In this document: piece after piece, positions 25,760 through 34,549 of the stretch
Position numbering within the stretch: the stretch's first letter is position 1
Layout: each line of letters begins with the position of its first letter
From: Burkholderia cenocepacia
GTDB lineage: Bacteria > Pseudomonadota > Gammaproteobacteria > Burkholderiales > Burkholderiaceae
DNA: 64,000 nucleotides
Direction of reading: 5' to 3'
Assembly (NCBI RefSeq): GCF_900446215.1
Contig: NZ_UAQZ01000017.1
Location: 186,001 to 250,000, forward strand
Notes under the pieces: generated by a model
The model's database searches: none
Seen by the model: only the letters and a program-made list of their open reading frames with translations
Told to the model about the DNA's origin: nothing
Made by a program: the position numbers and the translations under genes

Positions 25760-25780
25760 ATTATAAACCGACCGGTCGGT
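25760..25780 (-). promoter_or_regulatory. Promoter and PaaR-type palindrome upstream of paaH
   Basis: ACCGACCGGTCGGT (25767-25780) is a perfect 14-base palindrome. Directly downstream on the minus strand is a perfect TATAAT (25765-25760), so a repressor bound here would block polymerase. The -35 region is poor. The sequence matches the type of site used by TetR-family PaaR in phenylacetate gene control. The start codon of paaH lies 36 bases further on. Confidence 0.72.
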
Positions 25781-26272
25781 AGATTTATGTCAGGGCGAGC
25801 CCGAATTTGTCGGGCAAGACATCGTTACGGAAACTGCAACGACAAAAAAATCGAAACATCGGGCAACTTTTTATCAACCGAAAGGTCAACGTAAGCGTTC
25901 GAATGTGAGATAGTGACCCCCGAACGCCTGATAAAATTCGACAAATAGCCGGATTTCAGGGGGAAAGCGTGTCGCGCCGTCACCGCCGTCCATCGTCGCC
26001 CGCCCTGTCGGGGTCGGATCGAGCCGCCGGCCACGCGTCGTCACGTGCGCTCGTCTCGCCATCCGCGGGCAACCGCATCGAACCGTTTCATCCCGCGACG
26101 GGCCTCGGCCCGCCCGCGCCCCTCGCCGCCTCACGGCAGCGAACCCAGGGCAGCGCCGTTGCGCGCCGCCACCTTTTCGGTTTCATCGTCCTCGTTCGGC
26201 GGATAGTACGGCCGGGCTTCGTCAACCCGTGACGGCGCGTCGCGCGCCGCCACTCGCATAAGGAAACCCTCC
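25781..26272. other. Intergenic region between paaH and the antiporter
   Basis: About 490 bases without a recognised gene. The first 150 are AT-richer than average. A plus-strand frame from GTG 25969 to 26232 would code 87 residues and has AGGGGGAAAGC just before it, but the predicted protein is arginine/proline-rich and resembles no family. I treat it as doubtful; it might be a leader for the antiporter gene. Confidence 0.35.
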
Positions 26273-27361
26273 ATGCCGCTGTCGTCCAACCAGCTCCCGC
26301 GCTGGACCCTCTGGGCCCCGCTTGCCGCCTGGCTGGTACTCGCGCTGTCGCGCGCGGTGCCGGCCGAAGGCCTCGTCATCGCGGTGTTCGCCGCCGCGCT
26401 CGCCGGCGCCGTGTTCGCCGCCGTCCACCACGCGGAAGTCGTCGCGCACCGCGTCGGCGAACCGTTCGGCACGCTCGTGCTCGCGGTCGCCGTGACCGTC
26501 ATCGAGGTCGCGCTGATCGTGTCGGTGATGCTCGGCGCGGGCCCGGAGAAATCGGGCCTCGCCCGCGACACCGTGTTCGCCGCCGTGATGATCATCTGTA
26601 ACGGCATCGTCGGCATCTGCCTGCTGGTCGGCGCATGGAAGCACGGCGAACAGGACTTCCAGGGGCGCGGCGCGAGCAAGGCGCTCGCGGTGCTCGCGTC
26701 GCTGTCGGTGCTGTCGCTCGTGATGCCGAACTACCTGAGCGCCGCCCCGGGCCCGTTCTTCTCGAAATCGCAGCTCGCGTTCGCCGGCGTCGCGTCGCTC
26801 GTGCTGTACGGCGCGTTCGTGTTCGTGCAAACCGTGCGCCACCGCGACTACTTCCTCGCCGCGCACGACACCGCGGACGAAGCGGTGCACGCGGCGGCGC
26901 CGAGCAACCGCACCGCGATCACCAGCATGGTGCTGCTGTTCGCGAGCCTCGTCGCGGTCGTGCTGCTCGCGAAGCTGCTGTCGCCGGCCGTCGAGCATGC
27001 GGTGCTGAAGCTCGGCGCGCCCGAAGCCGCGGTCGGTATCGTGATCGCCGCGCTCGTGCTGCTGCCGGAAGGGCTCGCGGCCGTCACCGCCGCACGGGCG
27101 AACCGCCTGCAGACCAGCATGAACCTCGCGCTCGGTTCGGCGCTCGCGAGCATCGGGCTCACGATCCCGACCGTCGCGGCCGTGTTCATCTGGGTCGGCC
27201 AGCCGCTCACGCTCGGGATCGGCGCGATGGAAACGGTCCTGCTCGCGCTCACGCTGCTGGTCAGTACGCTCACGCTGAGCCAGGGGCGCACGACGGTGCT
27301 GCACGGCGTCGTGCACGTCGCGCTGTTCGCCGCGTACCTGTTCCTGTCGATCACCCACTGA
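26273..27361 (+). CDS. chaA: ChaA-like sodium-potassium/calcium-proton antiporter
   Basis: A 362-residue inner-membrane protein with ten or eleven spans and the two repeated cation-exchanger motifs: GEPFGTLVLAVAVTVIEVAL in the first half and LLPEGLAAVTAARANRLQTS, followed by SALASIGLTIP, in the second. The acidic residues in these repeats bind the cation. ChaA exports Ca2+, Na+ or K+ in exchange for protons at alkaline pH. Its start has AAGGAAACCCTCC ahead of the ATG. A strong hairpin follows the stop codon. Ion preference cannot be read from the sequence. Confidence 0.88.
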   Translation: MPLSSNQLPRWTLWAPLAAWLVLALSRAVPAEGLVIAVFAAALAGAVFAAVHHAEVVAHRVGEPFGTLVLAVAVTVIEVALIVSVMLGAGPEKSGLARDTVFAAVMIICNGIVGICLLVGAWKHGEQDFQGRGASKALAVLASLSVLSLVMPNYLSAAPGPFFSKSQLAFAGVASLVLYGAFVFVQTVRHRDYFLAAHDTADEAVHAAAPSNRTAITSMVLLFASLVAVVLLAKLLSPAVEHAVLKLGAPEAAVGIVIAALVLLPEGLAAVTAARANRLQTSMNLALGSALASIGLTIPTVAAVFIWVGQPLTLGIGAMETVLLALTLLVSTLTLSQGRTTVLHGVVHVALFAAYLFLSITH

Positions 27362-27369
27362 CGCTCCAA

Positions 27370-27410
27370 TGCAAGCGGCCCGGCGGATTCGCTCCGGCGG
27401 GCCGCTTGCA
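27370..27410. terminator. Hairpin terminator between convergent genes
   Basis: TGCAAGCGGCCC and GGGCCGCTTGCA form a 12-bp perfect stem enclosing a 17-base segment that can partly pair further. It follows the antiporter stop by eight bases and faces the lactonase gene end at 27476. The following bases are pyrimidine-rich (CTTCTTC) but not a T-run. Likely used in both directions. Confidence 0.65.
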
Positions 27411-27475
27411 CTTCTTCAAGTCCCTTCCCTGTCCTTCGCTTCACGCCGCCGTGACCCAACGGGGGCGGCAGCGCG

Positions 27476-28333
27476 TCACGCGACGGTTTCGCGCTGCGTG
27501 TCCGTCTCGAATCCATAGAGCGCAGCCGCGTTGTCGACCAGGATCGCGCGGGCAATCGCGTCGTCCGCCGCGCAATCGTGCAGCCAGCCGAGCAGGCGTG
27601 CATCGTCCGGCAGCGGCGATGCGTTCGGATGCGGCCAGTTGCTGCCCCACACGCAGCGTGTCGAATGGCCGCGCGCGAGCACGGCGGCGAGACGCGCGAC
27701 GTCGTCGTAGCCCGGTGCGCCGGATTGCGACGTCTCGTACGGCGCGGACAACTTCACCCATGCGTGGCCGCGATCAAGCAGGCGTCGCAGTGCGACAAAG
27801 GACGGTGCATCCGGGGCGACGGGCGTCAGGAATTTGCCCGTGTGATCGATCACCACGCGCGCCGGCAGCCGCGCCAGCGTCGGTTCGATATCGGCCAGTG
27901 TGCGACCGTCGAACTGCAGGTCGATATGCCAGCCGAGCGGCGCGATCCGCGCGGCCATCCGTTCCAGATCGCTCCATTGCGCGGTGCCGCCCGCCAGCAT
28001 CATGAAGCGCACGCCGCGCATGCCGGCGGCATGCAGGCGCTCCAGCTCCGCATCCGGCACGTCGACCGGCAACGTCGCGACGCCGCGCGCCTGCGGACCG
28101 AACGCGGCCAGTGCAGCGAGCGTGCATCGGTTGTCGGCGCCATAGCCGGTCGGCTGTACGATCACCACGCGCGTGAGGCCGAGCGTGCGCTGCACGCGCC
28201 GATACGCGTCCGCCGGCGCATGGGGCGGCCGAAACGTCGCCGTCGGCGCGAGCGGGTACGCATCGTCGTAGATATGGATATGGCAATCGCACGCGTCCGG
28301 GAACCGCGTGCCGCCCACGCCGTCGCGGATCAT
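27476..28333 (-). CDS. Amidohydrolase-type lactonase/isomerase (COG3618)
   Basis: A 285-residue TIM-barrel protein of the amidohydrolase superfamily. HIHIYDD near residue 18, VVIDHTGKFLTP in the middle and VWGSNWPHPN near the end mark the COG3618 group. The sequence around HAWVKLSAPYETSQSG and the Asn in the last motif, where metal-dependent lactonases have Asp, resemble D-galactarolactone isomerase; LigI-type 2-pyrone-4,6-dicarboxylate lactonase is the alternative. Its start overlaps the stop of the dehydrogenase gene by ATGA. It is the last gene of the TRAP operon, so it probably opens or rearranges a lactone derived from the imported acid. The open frame continues far upstream in another gene's antisense, which I ignore. 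Confidence 0.8.
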   Translation of the reverse strand: MIRDGVGGTRFPDACDCHIHIYDDAYPLAPTATFRPPHAPADAYRRVQRTLGLTRVVIVQPTGYGADNRCTLAALAAFGPQARGVATLPVDVPDAELERLHAAGMRGVRFMMLAGGTAQWSDLERMAARIAPLGWHIDLQFDGRTLADIEPTLARLPARVVIDHTGKFLTPVAPDAPSFVALRRLLDRGHAWVKLSAPYETSQSGAPGYDDVARLAAVLARGHSTRCVWGSNWPHPNASPLPDDARLLGWLHDCAADDAIARAILVDNAAALYGFETDTQRETVA

Positions 28334-29352
28334 CGCCCGCCCGGCGCGACGGATGCGTGCGACGCGCGCCAGCGCGCGAGCCGCGTCGCCTGCGCGGCGT
28401 TGACCGCGCCGGTCGGCACGCGCCCGTCGAGCAGCGCGGCGAGCTGGTCGACCGTCTCCAGCGCCTGATGCTCGATCGCCGGCAGCGTCAGCCCGCCGAT
28501 GTGCGGGGTCGCGATGACGCGCGGATGCGCGGCGAGCGCGGGCGTCGGCATCTGGTCCGCAGCACGGCCGACGTCGAGCGCGCAACCGGCCAGCCGCCCG
28601 CTGGCGAGCGCGTCGGCCAGCGCCTGCTCGTCGACGAGTTCGCCGCGCGACGCATTGATGAAGCACGCGCCCGGCTTCATCGCCGCGAATGCCGCCGCAT
28701 CGATCAGGTTCGCGGTGGCCGGCGTGGCCGGCGCAAGGCAGACGACGTAATCCGAATCGCGCAGCACCGTGGCGGCGTCGACCTGTTCGGGCGGCGGTGC
28801 GTCGACCCGCACGTACGGATCGCTGACGAGCACGCGCATGCCGAGCGCCGTCGCGACGGGGGCGAGATGGCGCGCGATCTGCCCATAGCCGATCAGGCCG
28901 AGCGTGCTGCCGCGCAGTTCGCGCCCCATCCGTGGCACCGGCGGCGCGCCACGATGGTACGCGTCCGCGTAGCCGCCGATCCCGCGCGCGAGGTCGATCA
29001 TCGCGCCGACGACCCACTCGGCGACGGCCGGCCCGAAGCCGGGGCTCGCCTGCGTGACCAGCACGCCGAACGCGCTCGCCGCGGCGACGTCGACCGTCCG
29101 GATGTCGACCGCGCAACGCAGGAACGCGGCAAGTACCGGCAACCCCGCGAACAGCGCGCGAGGCGCCGGGGTCTGCCGGTACGCGATGATCGCGTCGCAT
29201 CCCTGCGCGGCGGCAATCAGTTCGTCCGTGTCGAGTTCGCGATCGTGCGGGTTGCAGGTGACGTCCGCGATCGCGCGCAGCGCGCGCAACGCCCTGGCGC
29301 CGAAGTAGTGGTCGATCATCCCGGTCGGATGCGTGACGTAGACGCGCGTCAT
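28330..29352 (-). CDS. D-isomer specific 2-hydroxyacid dehydrogenase, unusual active site
   Basis: A 340-residue NAD(P)-dependent dehydrogenase. The Rossmann motif is GLIGYGQIARHL, the substrate-binding Arg is in NASRGELVDE, and the catalytic His in ATPHIGGLT. The usual Glu of the Arg-Glu-His triad, found in DVFxxEP, is missing: the segment reads ALDVGRAADQMPTPAL, with only a displaced Asp. A subgroup with this DVGRAxDQMP pattern exists and its biochemistry is, to my knowledge, unclear. Both ends use ATGA overlaps with the LacI gene and the lactonase gene, so translation is coupled. GGAGGT lies five bases before the start. The natural substrate is probably a sugar acid or oxo-acid delivered by the TRAP system. 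Confidence 0.82.
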   Translation of the reverse strand: MTRVYVTHPTGMIDHYFGARALRALRAIADVTCNPHDRELDTDELIAAAQGCDAIIAYRQTPAPRALFAGLPVLAAFLRCAVDIRTVDVAAASAFGVLVTQASPGFGPAVAEWVVGAMIDLARGIGGYADAYHRGAPPVPRMGRELRGSTLGLIGYGQIARHLAPVATALGMRVLVSDPYVRVDAPPPEQVDAATVLRDSDYVVCLAPATPATANLIDAAAFAAMKPGACFINASRGELVDEQALADALASGRLAGCALDVGRAADQMPTPALAAHPRVIATPHIGGLTLPAIEHQALETVDQLAALLDGRVPTGAVNAAQATRLARWRASHASVAPGGR

Positions 29353-30419
29353 GCGTGACCTCCGTTCGTGCCGGCCGCCTGCGCCGGCGGCGGCGCGACC
29401 GAGGCGCGCTCCACGAGCGTCACGTCCGCGAACACGCATGGCCCGGCGGACGGTGCGTCGCCCTCCTGCCGCATCACGCGCCGCACCATCTCGCCGGCCA
29501 TTTCGGTGACCGGCAGTTGCACCGTGGTCAGCGCCGGCCACGAGATCGCCGACAGGAAATGACCGTCCATCCCGATGACGGAGACATCGTCCGGCACCCG
29601 CAAGCCGCCGTCGCGCAGCCCGGCCATCAGGCCGAGCGCGAACAGGTCGTTGACCGCGACGATGCCGGTCGGCCGCGCGGGATCGGCCGCGAGCTCGACG
29701 CCGAGCGCACGCCCGACGTCGACGATCACCGAGTCGCCGTATTCGTTCGCGGGACCGCCGTCGAGCACGCGCGCCTGGGTGGCGCCGCCCGCCTCGCTTG
29801 CCACGGCGAGAAAGCCGCGGATCTTGTCGCTGCGGCTCACCGTGATGCCGGCCACCGTCGCAAACGCGAGCCGCGTATGGCCGGCGTCGACGAGCCGGCG
29901 TGTCGCGAGCCGCGCGGCCGCCTCGTTGTCGGCCGTCACGTGATCGACCTTCGATTGCTCGCCGGGTGTCGCGCGCCGGTCGTAGCTGACGACCGTCATC
30001 CCGCGTTCGGCCGCGCGCTCGAGGTGGCTTTCGTCGGCGAGCGACGAGATCACGATCACGCGCCGCACGCCGTGCGCGTACAGATCGTCGAAGAACGACG
30101 CCTCCTTGCGCGCATCGCGGTAGGTGTTGCCGATCAGCACGCGATGGCCATACCGTTCCTGCGCGCAGGCCTCGATCTCGCGCGCGATGTAGCCGTACAT
30201 CGGGTTCGCCATCGACGGCACCAGCAGCCCGACGAGCGGCGTCTGCCCCGTCTTGAGCTGGCGCGCGAGCGTGCTCGGCCGGTACTGCAGCGCGTCCATC
30301 GCCGCCTTCACGCGTTCGAGCGTCTCCGGCTTCATCTGGTCGGTGCGTCCGTTGAGCACGTTCGAAACCGTGCTGACCGAAACGGCCGCATGACGGGCCA
30401 CGTCCTGAATCGTACTCAT
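29349..30419 (-). CDS. LacI family transcriptional regulator
   Basis: A 356-residue LacI/GalR repressor: the N-terminal helix-turn-helix STIQDVARHAAVSVSTVSN with hinge YRPSTLARQLKTGQ, followed by a periplasmic-binding-protein-like sensor domain (VGLLVPSMANPMYG, VAVNDLFALGLM, SVIGMDGHF). It is encoded inside the operon it likely controls, between the TRAP permease and the dehydrogenase, and its start lies 20 bases after the permease stop. ATG 30431 is an alternative start adding four residues. The palindrome at 33398-33424 upstream of dctP is a good operator candidate. The inducer is presumably the imported acid or a product of it. Confidence 0.88.
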   Translation of the reverse strand: MSTIQDVARHAAVSVSTVSNVLNGRTDQMKPETLERVKAAMDALQYRPSTLARQLKTGQTPLVGLLVPSMANPMYGYIAREIEACAQERYGHRVLIGNTYRDARKEASFFDDLYAHGVRRVIVISSLADESHLERAAERGMTVVSYDRRATPGEQSKVDHVTADNEAAARLATRRLVDAGHTRLAFATVAGITVSRSDKIRGFLAVASEAGGATQARVLDGGPANEYGDSVIVDVGRALGVELAADPARPTGIVAVNDLFALGLMAGLRDGGLRVPDDVSVIGMDGHFLSAISWPALTTVQLPVTEMAGEMVRRVMRQEGDAPSAGPCVFADVTLVERASVAPPPAQAAGTNGGHA

Positions 30420-30439
30420 GTCGTCTTGCATAGAACGGG

Positions 30440-32326
30440 CTACAGGCCGAAATGGGCCGGCAGCCACAACGAAAACGCCGGTGCGAAGATCAGCGCCACG
30501 AGGGCGGCGAACAGCACCAGCAGATATTTCACCATCGGCCGGGCCACGCGCCCGACCTCGGTGCCCGTGATCGCGCAGGTCGTGAACAGCCCGAGGCCGA
30601 CCGGCGGCGCGAACAGCCCGAACCCCATCGCCACCACCACGACCGTGCCGAAATGCAGCGGATGGATGCCGAGCTGCAGCGCGATCGGCGCGAGCAGCGG
30701 CCCGAAGATGATCAGCGCGGGCGCGCCTTCGAGCACGGCGCCGAACACGATCATCAGCAGCGCCGCCAGCAGCAGGAACATCGTTGCGCCGTATTGATGG
30801 GCAAACGCCGTCATTGTGCCCGAGACGAGGGCCGGAATCTGCTCGATCGACAGCGCGAACGACACGCTCGACGCCGCCGCGACGATGAACAGGATACCGC
30901 TCGCCATCGACGCGGCGCGCACGAACACGCGGCCGACCGAGCGCCACGTCAATTCGCGGAACGCGAGCCAGCCCACGACGAGCGCGTAGACCACCGCGAA
31001 CGCGGACACTTCGGTCGACGTCGCGATCCCCGACGTCACGCCCTTGCCGATCATTGCGACCATGACCAGCGCGACGAGCGCGCCGCCCGCGAGCGGCAGC
31101 CACGCGCGACGCTCGCCGAACACCTCGGCCACGTCGATCCTGCGCCCGGTGGTCACCGTCACGACCGCGAGCGACGCGGCCAGCACGGCCGCCGGCACGA
31201 TCCCCGCGACGAACAGCCCGGCGATCGAGATGTTCGCGACGAAGCCCATGATGATCATGTTCACGCACGGCGGAATCGTTTCGGCCATCACCGCGCTGCA
31301 CGCGAGCAGCGCGGCGGTTTCGTTGGGGTCCTGCCGCGCGCGGCGCACCGCCGGCATCACGACGCCGCCCACCGCCGCGATATCGGCCAGTTTCGAGCCC
31401 GACACGCCGGAAAAGCACGCCGTCGCGAAGATCACGATCAGGCCGAGCCCGCCCCGCACGCGCCCGAAGATCCGCAGCAGCAACTCGACGAGCCGCGCGG
31501 ACATCCCGTTGGTCTCCATCAGCAGCCCGGCCAGCACGAAGAACGGCACCGCGAGCAGCACGAAGTGATCGGCGCCGGCCATCACCTGTTGCGAGTAGAC
31601 CAGCAGCGGCAGCGTCGGATCCGCGAGGAAATACAGCAGCGCCGAGAACGCCAGCACGAACCCGATCGGCACGCCGAGCACCAGCCCGCCGACGAAGCCC
31701 GCGACCAGCAGCGTGCCCGGCGCGACCGCATGCGCGGGCCACAGCGCGTTCCAGCCGTACACGGCGCCCGCGAGCGCCGCGCAGCACGCGAACGTGCCGA
31801 TCACCCGGCGGCGCGGCGCGTTCAGCGCATTCGCAAGCGCGAATACCGTCATGAACAGCGCGCCGAACATCATCGGATACCCGTTGATCCAGCCCGGCAA
31901 GCCGCCCGTCGTCAACTGGTCGTACGAATCCGTGAGCAACTGGCACGACGACACCAGCAGGTTCAGCGCGACGGCCGCCACGATCCAGTGGCCGACCTGG
32001 ATCAGCGCGCCCTGCCAGCGTGCCGGCAGGCGGCCGCGAAACACGTCGATGCCGACATGCTGGCTGCGCCCGAGCACCGTCGCCGCGCCGAAGAACACGA
32101 GCACGATCATCAGCGCGCTGGCCACTTCCTCGGCCCAGTCGACCGGGTCGTGCAGGAAATAGCGGAACACGACCGACACGAACACGACGAGCACGTCGAC
32201 GCCGAGCACCGCGGCCGACAGGTACTCGAGCCAGCGCAGCAGCGCATCCAGCACGCGGGCGGCGCGATGCGCCGGTTGGCCTGCAGCGGGAGCCGGCGCG
32301 GCGCCCGACACGGAGTGCATGTCCAT
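30440..32326 (-). CDS. TRAP transporter fused small and large permease (DctQM)
   Basis: The 628-residue membrane protein joins a DctQ-like four-helix domain (first 170 residues, with DPVDWAEEVASALMIVLVFF) to a twelve-helix DctM domain (LVLGVPIGFVLAFSALLYF, ATACFSGVSGSKLADIAAVG, GAVLEGAPALIIFGPLL). TRAP systems use an ion gradient to import acids caught by the periplasmic DctP protein. Fusion of Q and M is a known variant. It begins three bases after the dctP stop codon, so the two are translated together. Substrate unknown; the linked lactonase and dehydrogenase suggest a sugar acid. Confidence 0.9.
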   Translation of the reverse strand: MDMHSVSGAAPAPAAGQPAHRAARVLDALLRWLEYLSAAVLGVDVLVVFVSVVFRYFLHDPVDWAEEVASALMIVLVFFGAATVLGRSQHVGIDVFRGRLPARWQGALIQVGHWIVAAVALNLLVSSCQLLTDSYDQLTTGGLPGWINGYPMMFGALFMTVFALANALNAPRRRVIGTFACCAALAGAVYGWNALWPAHAVAPGTLLVAGFVGGLVLGVPIGFVLAFSALLYFLADPTLPLLVYSQQVMAGADHFVLLAVPFFVLAGLLMETNGMSARLVELLLRIFGRVRGGLGLIVIFATACFSGVSGSKLADIAAVGGVVMPAVRRARQDPNETAALLACSAVMAETIPPCVNMIIMGFVANISIAGLFVAGIVPAAVLAASLAVVTVTTGRRIDVAEVFGERRAWLPLAGGALVALVMVAMIGKGVTSGIATSTEVSAFAVVYALVVGWLAFRELTWRSVGRVFVRAASMASGILFIVAAASSVSFALSIEQIPALVSGTMTAFAHQYGATMFLLLAALLMIVFGAVLEGAPALIIFGPLLAPIALQLGIHPLHFGTVVVVAMGFGLFAPPVGLGLFTTCAITGTEVGRVARPMVKYLLVLFAALVALIFAPAFSLWLPAHFGL

Positions 32327-32329
32327 CGC

Positions 32330-33361
32330 TCAACCCCGCGCGGCGGCGATCGCCGGAAACAGCGGCGCGGTGGCCGGATATTGCTTCCCGAACGCCACAT
32401 ACAGGCGGTCGTGCATCGTCTGCCGCAACGCCGCGCGCTCGGCGTCGGCCAGCGGGTAAAACGCCATGCCGCGCTGCTTCAGCGCCTGCTCCGCCTGCGC
32501 GGCCTTCTGCGCGGCAATCGCGCGCTGCTGCGCGGTCGCGTCGGCCACCGCGCGATCGAAGGCCGGCCGCAGATTGGCCGGAATCCGGTCGAGCGCACGC
32601 CGCCCCATCACGACGGTCATCGCCGCGAACACGTGGCGCGATTGCCAGCACGACTTCACGATCTCGTCGAAGCGGCTCGCGAGCACCGTGGCGGGATCGT
32701 GCTCGAGACCGTCGACGACGCCCGTCTGCACGGCCATGTACAGCTCGCCGAACGGAATCGGCGTCGGCACCGCGCCCATCGCCTTGAAGGTATCCATGAA
32801 CGCGGGCGTCGGCAGCACGCGCAGCTTCGTCCCCTTCAGCCCGGGCAACGCCGTCACCGGCTGCTTCGTGAATACGCAGCGCCCGCCGAAATGCGAACCC
32901 CAGGTCAGCACCGAGCATCCGGCGCGCTTTTGCAGCAGCGCGTTCAGGCTCGTACCGACCTGACCGTCGAGCGCCTTCGCGACGTGCGCGTAGCTGTCGA
33001 ACAGGTAGCCGAGATCGAGCATCCCGAGCTCCGGCGCGATCGTGGCCCAGATCGACGAGCCCGAGATCATCATGTCGATCGCGCCGATCTTGACCTGCTG
33101 CACGACATCGTTTTCCTTGCCGAGCTGGCTGTTCGGAAAGTAGTCGACCCGGATCGCATCGCCCACGCTCGCCTTCAGGTTCGCGGCGAGACGCTCGTAC
33201 CACACGTAATGCGCGGCGTTCTGGTCGGCCGGCATCGACGACGAGCAGCGCAGCGTGACGACCGGCTGCTGCGCGCGCACGCCTTCCGGCAAGCCGCCCG
33301 CGGCCGCCAGCGTGGCGGCGGACACCGTCTGCAGAAAGCGCCGCCGGGTGTAGGTATTCAT
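32330..33361 (-). CDS. TRAP transporter solute-binding protein (DctP)
   Basis: A 343-residue periplasmic binding protein. The N-terminus (TRRRFLQTVSAATLAAAGG) looks like a twin-arginine signal, so the protein may fold before export. Core motifs include LGKENDVVQQVKIGAIDMMI, KLRVLPTPAFMDTFKAMGA with the conserved substrate-binding Arg, and MAVQTGVVDGLEHDP. It is the first gene of the TRAP/LacI/dehydrogenase/lactonase operon. AAGGAGACGGCTC precedes the ATG. The palindromic element lies 37 bases upstream of the start. Ligand not determinable. Confidence 0.88.
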   Translation of the reverse strand: MNTYTRRRFLQTVSAATLAAAGGLPEGVRAQQPVVTLRCSSSMPADQNAAHYVWYERLAANLKASVGDAIRVDYFPNSQLGKENDVVQQVKIGAIDMMISGSSIWATIAPELGMLDLGYLFDSYAHVAKALDGQVGTSLNALLQKRAGCSVLTWGSHFGGRCVFTKQPVTALPGLKGTKLRVLPTPAFMDTFKAMGAVPTPIPFGELYMAVQTGVVDGLEHDPATVLASRFDEIVKSCWQSRHVFAAMTVVMGRRALDRIPANLRPAFDRAVADATAQQRAIAAQKAAQAEQALKQRGMAFYPLADAERAALRQTMHDRLYVAFGKQYPATAPLFPAIAAARG

Positions 33362-33397
33362 GAGCCGTCTCCTTTGCGAGTGCGTCTCGCGACGCGA

Positions 33398-33424
33398 CTG
33401 TATCGATTTAGTGTATCGATACAG
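33398..33424. promoter_or_regulatory. Operator-like palindrome upstream of the TRAP operon
   Basis: CTGTATCGAT (33398-33407) is repeated inverted as ATCGATACAG (33415-33424), seven bases apart; the right half also forms a 12-base perfect palindrome TGTATCGATACA (33412-33423). It is AT-rich against a GC-rich background and stands just before dctP. It is the natural candidate for the LacI regulator encoded in the operon. No clear promoter boxes could be fixed around it. Confidence 0.65.
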
Positions 33425-33640
33425 TAATACGACAACCGATGAGAGAAAAATGGGGGTTTCCCCTGTTCAGGACAAAAATCCGGATCGTGTGGCGCGTATT
33501 TCGGGCGGAATTCGTATGAAAAATCGCCGTTTTTCACGCGTGGGAGGGACGCCGCAAACAATTCGCGCCCGCGTCGTCGATCATCGGACGACCGACTTTC
33601 GGTGGTACGCGGCAGGCCGCTCAGGCGAGCAGGCGCACCG

Positions 33641-34549
33641 CTAAACGCCCGGATCGTCCGCGCTGTCCGTCAGAAACCGCTCGACCATCGCGTTGAACAC
33701 CGGCAGCGCCGGATTGTCGTTGTCCGCGCGCCATGCGAGATACAGCTCGGCCGCCACGTTGACGCCGGCCAGCGGCCGGAACACCACGCCGTCCACATGA
33801 AGCTCGCGCGCCGACGCCGGCACCAGCGCCGCACCGAGCCCCGCGCGCACGAGGCCGAGGATCGTATGCGTCTGGCCGACGTAGTGCAGGTAGTTCGGCA
33901 GCCGCCCGGCGCCCGCGAACATCCCCGAGATCATGTCGTGGAAATACTTGCCCTCGTTCGGCGAATACGCGATGAACGGCTGCCGGTCGAGCTCGTCGGG
34001 GCCGATCTGCTCGTAGGTCGCGAGCGGCGCGCCCTCCGCGACCGCGACGAGCATCGGTTCGCGCTGCACGAGCCGGTATTCGAGCGGCTGGCGCGCCGCG
34101 CGCTGGCGCACGAAACCCGCGTCGAGCATCCGCGACGCGAGCGCGTCGATCTGCACGGTCGACACCATCTCGCGCAATTCGACGTCGACGTCCGGCAACG
34201 CATGCGCCGCATGCGCGAGCAGCACCGGAATCATCCGGTACGCACTGACGGCCGTGAAGCCGAGCGTGATGCGCCCGGCCCCGCCGTGCGCGACGCGCTG
34301 CGCGGCCTGCTCGGCGCGCGCGGAAAACTCGAGGATGTGCCGCGCGTCCCGCAGGAAGCGCTCGCCGGCCGCGGTCAGGCTGACCTGCCGGCTGCTGCGC
34401 TCGAGCAATGCGATGCCGAGCGCGTGCTCGAGCAACTGGATCTGCCGGCTGAGCGGCGGCTGGGTCATGAAGAGTCGCCGGGCCGCGCGGCCGAAATGCA
34501 GCTCTTCGGCGACCGCGACGAAACAGCGAAGCTGATGCAGTTCAATCAT
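33641..34549 (-). CDS. LysR-family transcriptional regulator
   Basis: A 302-residue LysR protein. The N-terminal winged helix reads LRCFVAVAEELHFGRAARRL followed by TQPPLSRQIQLLE, typical of the CatR/BenM-like branch; the C-terminal part is a two-lobed ligand domain (ITLGFTAVSAYRMIPVLL, FIAYSPNEGKYFHD). It is divergent from a 2-hydroxyacid dehydrogenase gene, with 113 bases between starts, and so probably controls it and the following MFS gene in response to their substrate. The inverted repeat at 34548-34562 covers its own start codon, compatible with autoregulation. Confidence 0.88.
   Translation of the reverse strand: MIELHQLRCFVAVAEELHFGRAARRLFMTQPPLSRQIQLLEHALGIALLERSSRQVSLTAAGERFLRDARHILEFSARAEQAAQRVAHGGAGRITLGFTAVSAYRMIPVLLAHAAHALPDVDVELREMVSTVQIDALASRMLDAGFVRQRAARQPLEYRLVQREPMLVAVAEGAPLATYEQIGPDELDRQPFIAYSPNEGKYFHDMISGMFAGAGRLPNYLHYVGQTHTILGLVRAGLGAALVPASARELHVDGVVFRPLAGVNVAAELYLAWRADNDNPALPVFNAMVERFLTDSADDPGV

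Noticed and set aside
29349-30797. Plus-strand frame antisense to the LacI gene
   Set aside because: Histidine/arginine-rich shadow without motif; LacI on the other strand is certain.
30420-33203. Continuation of the LacI frame upstream across the TRAP genes
   Set aside because: The extra residues are arginine-rich shadow sequence; the LacI helix-turn-helix begins right at 30419.
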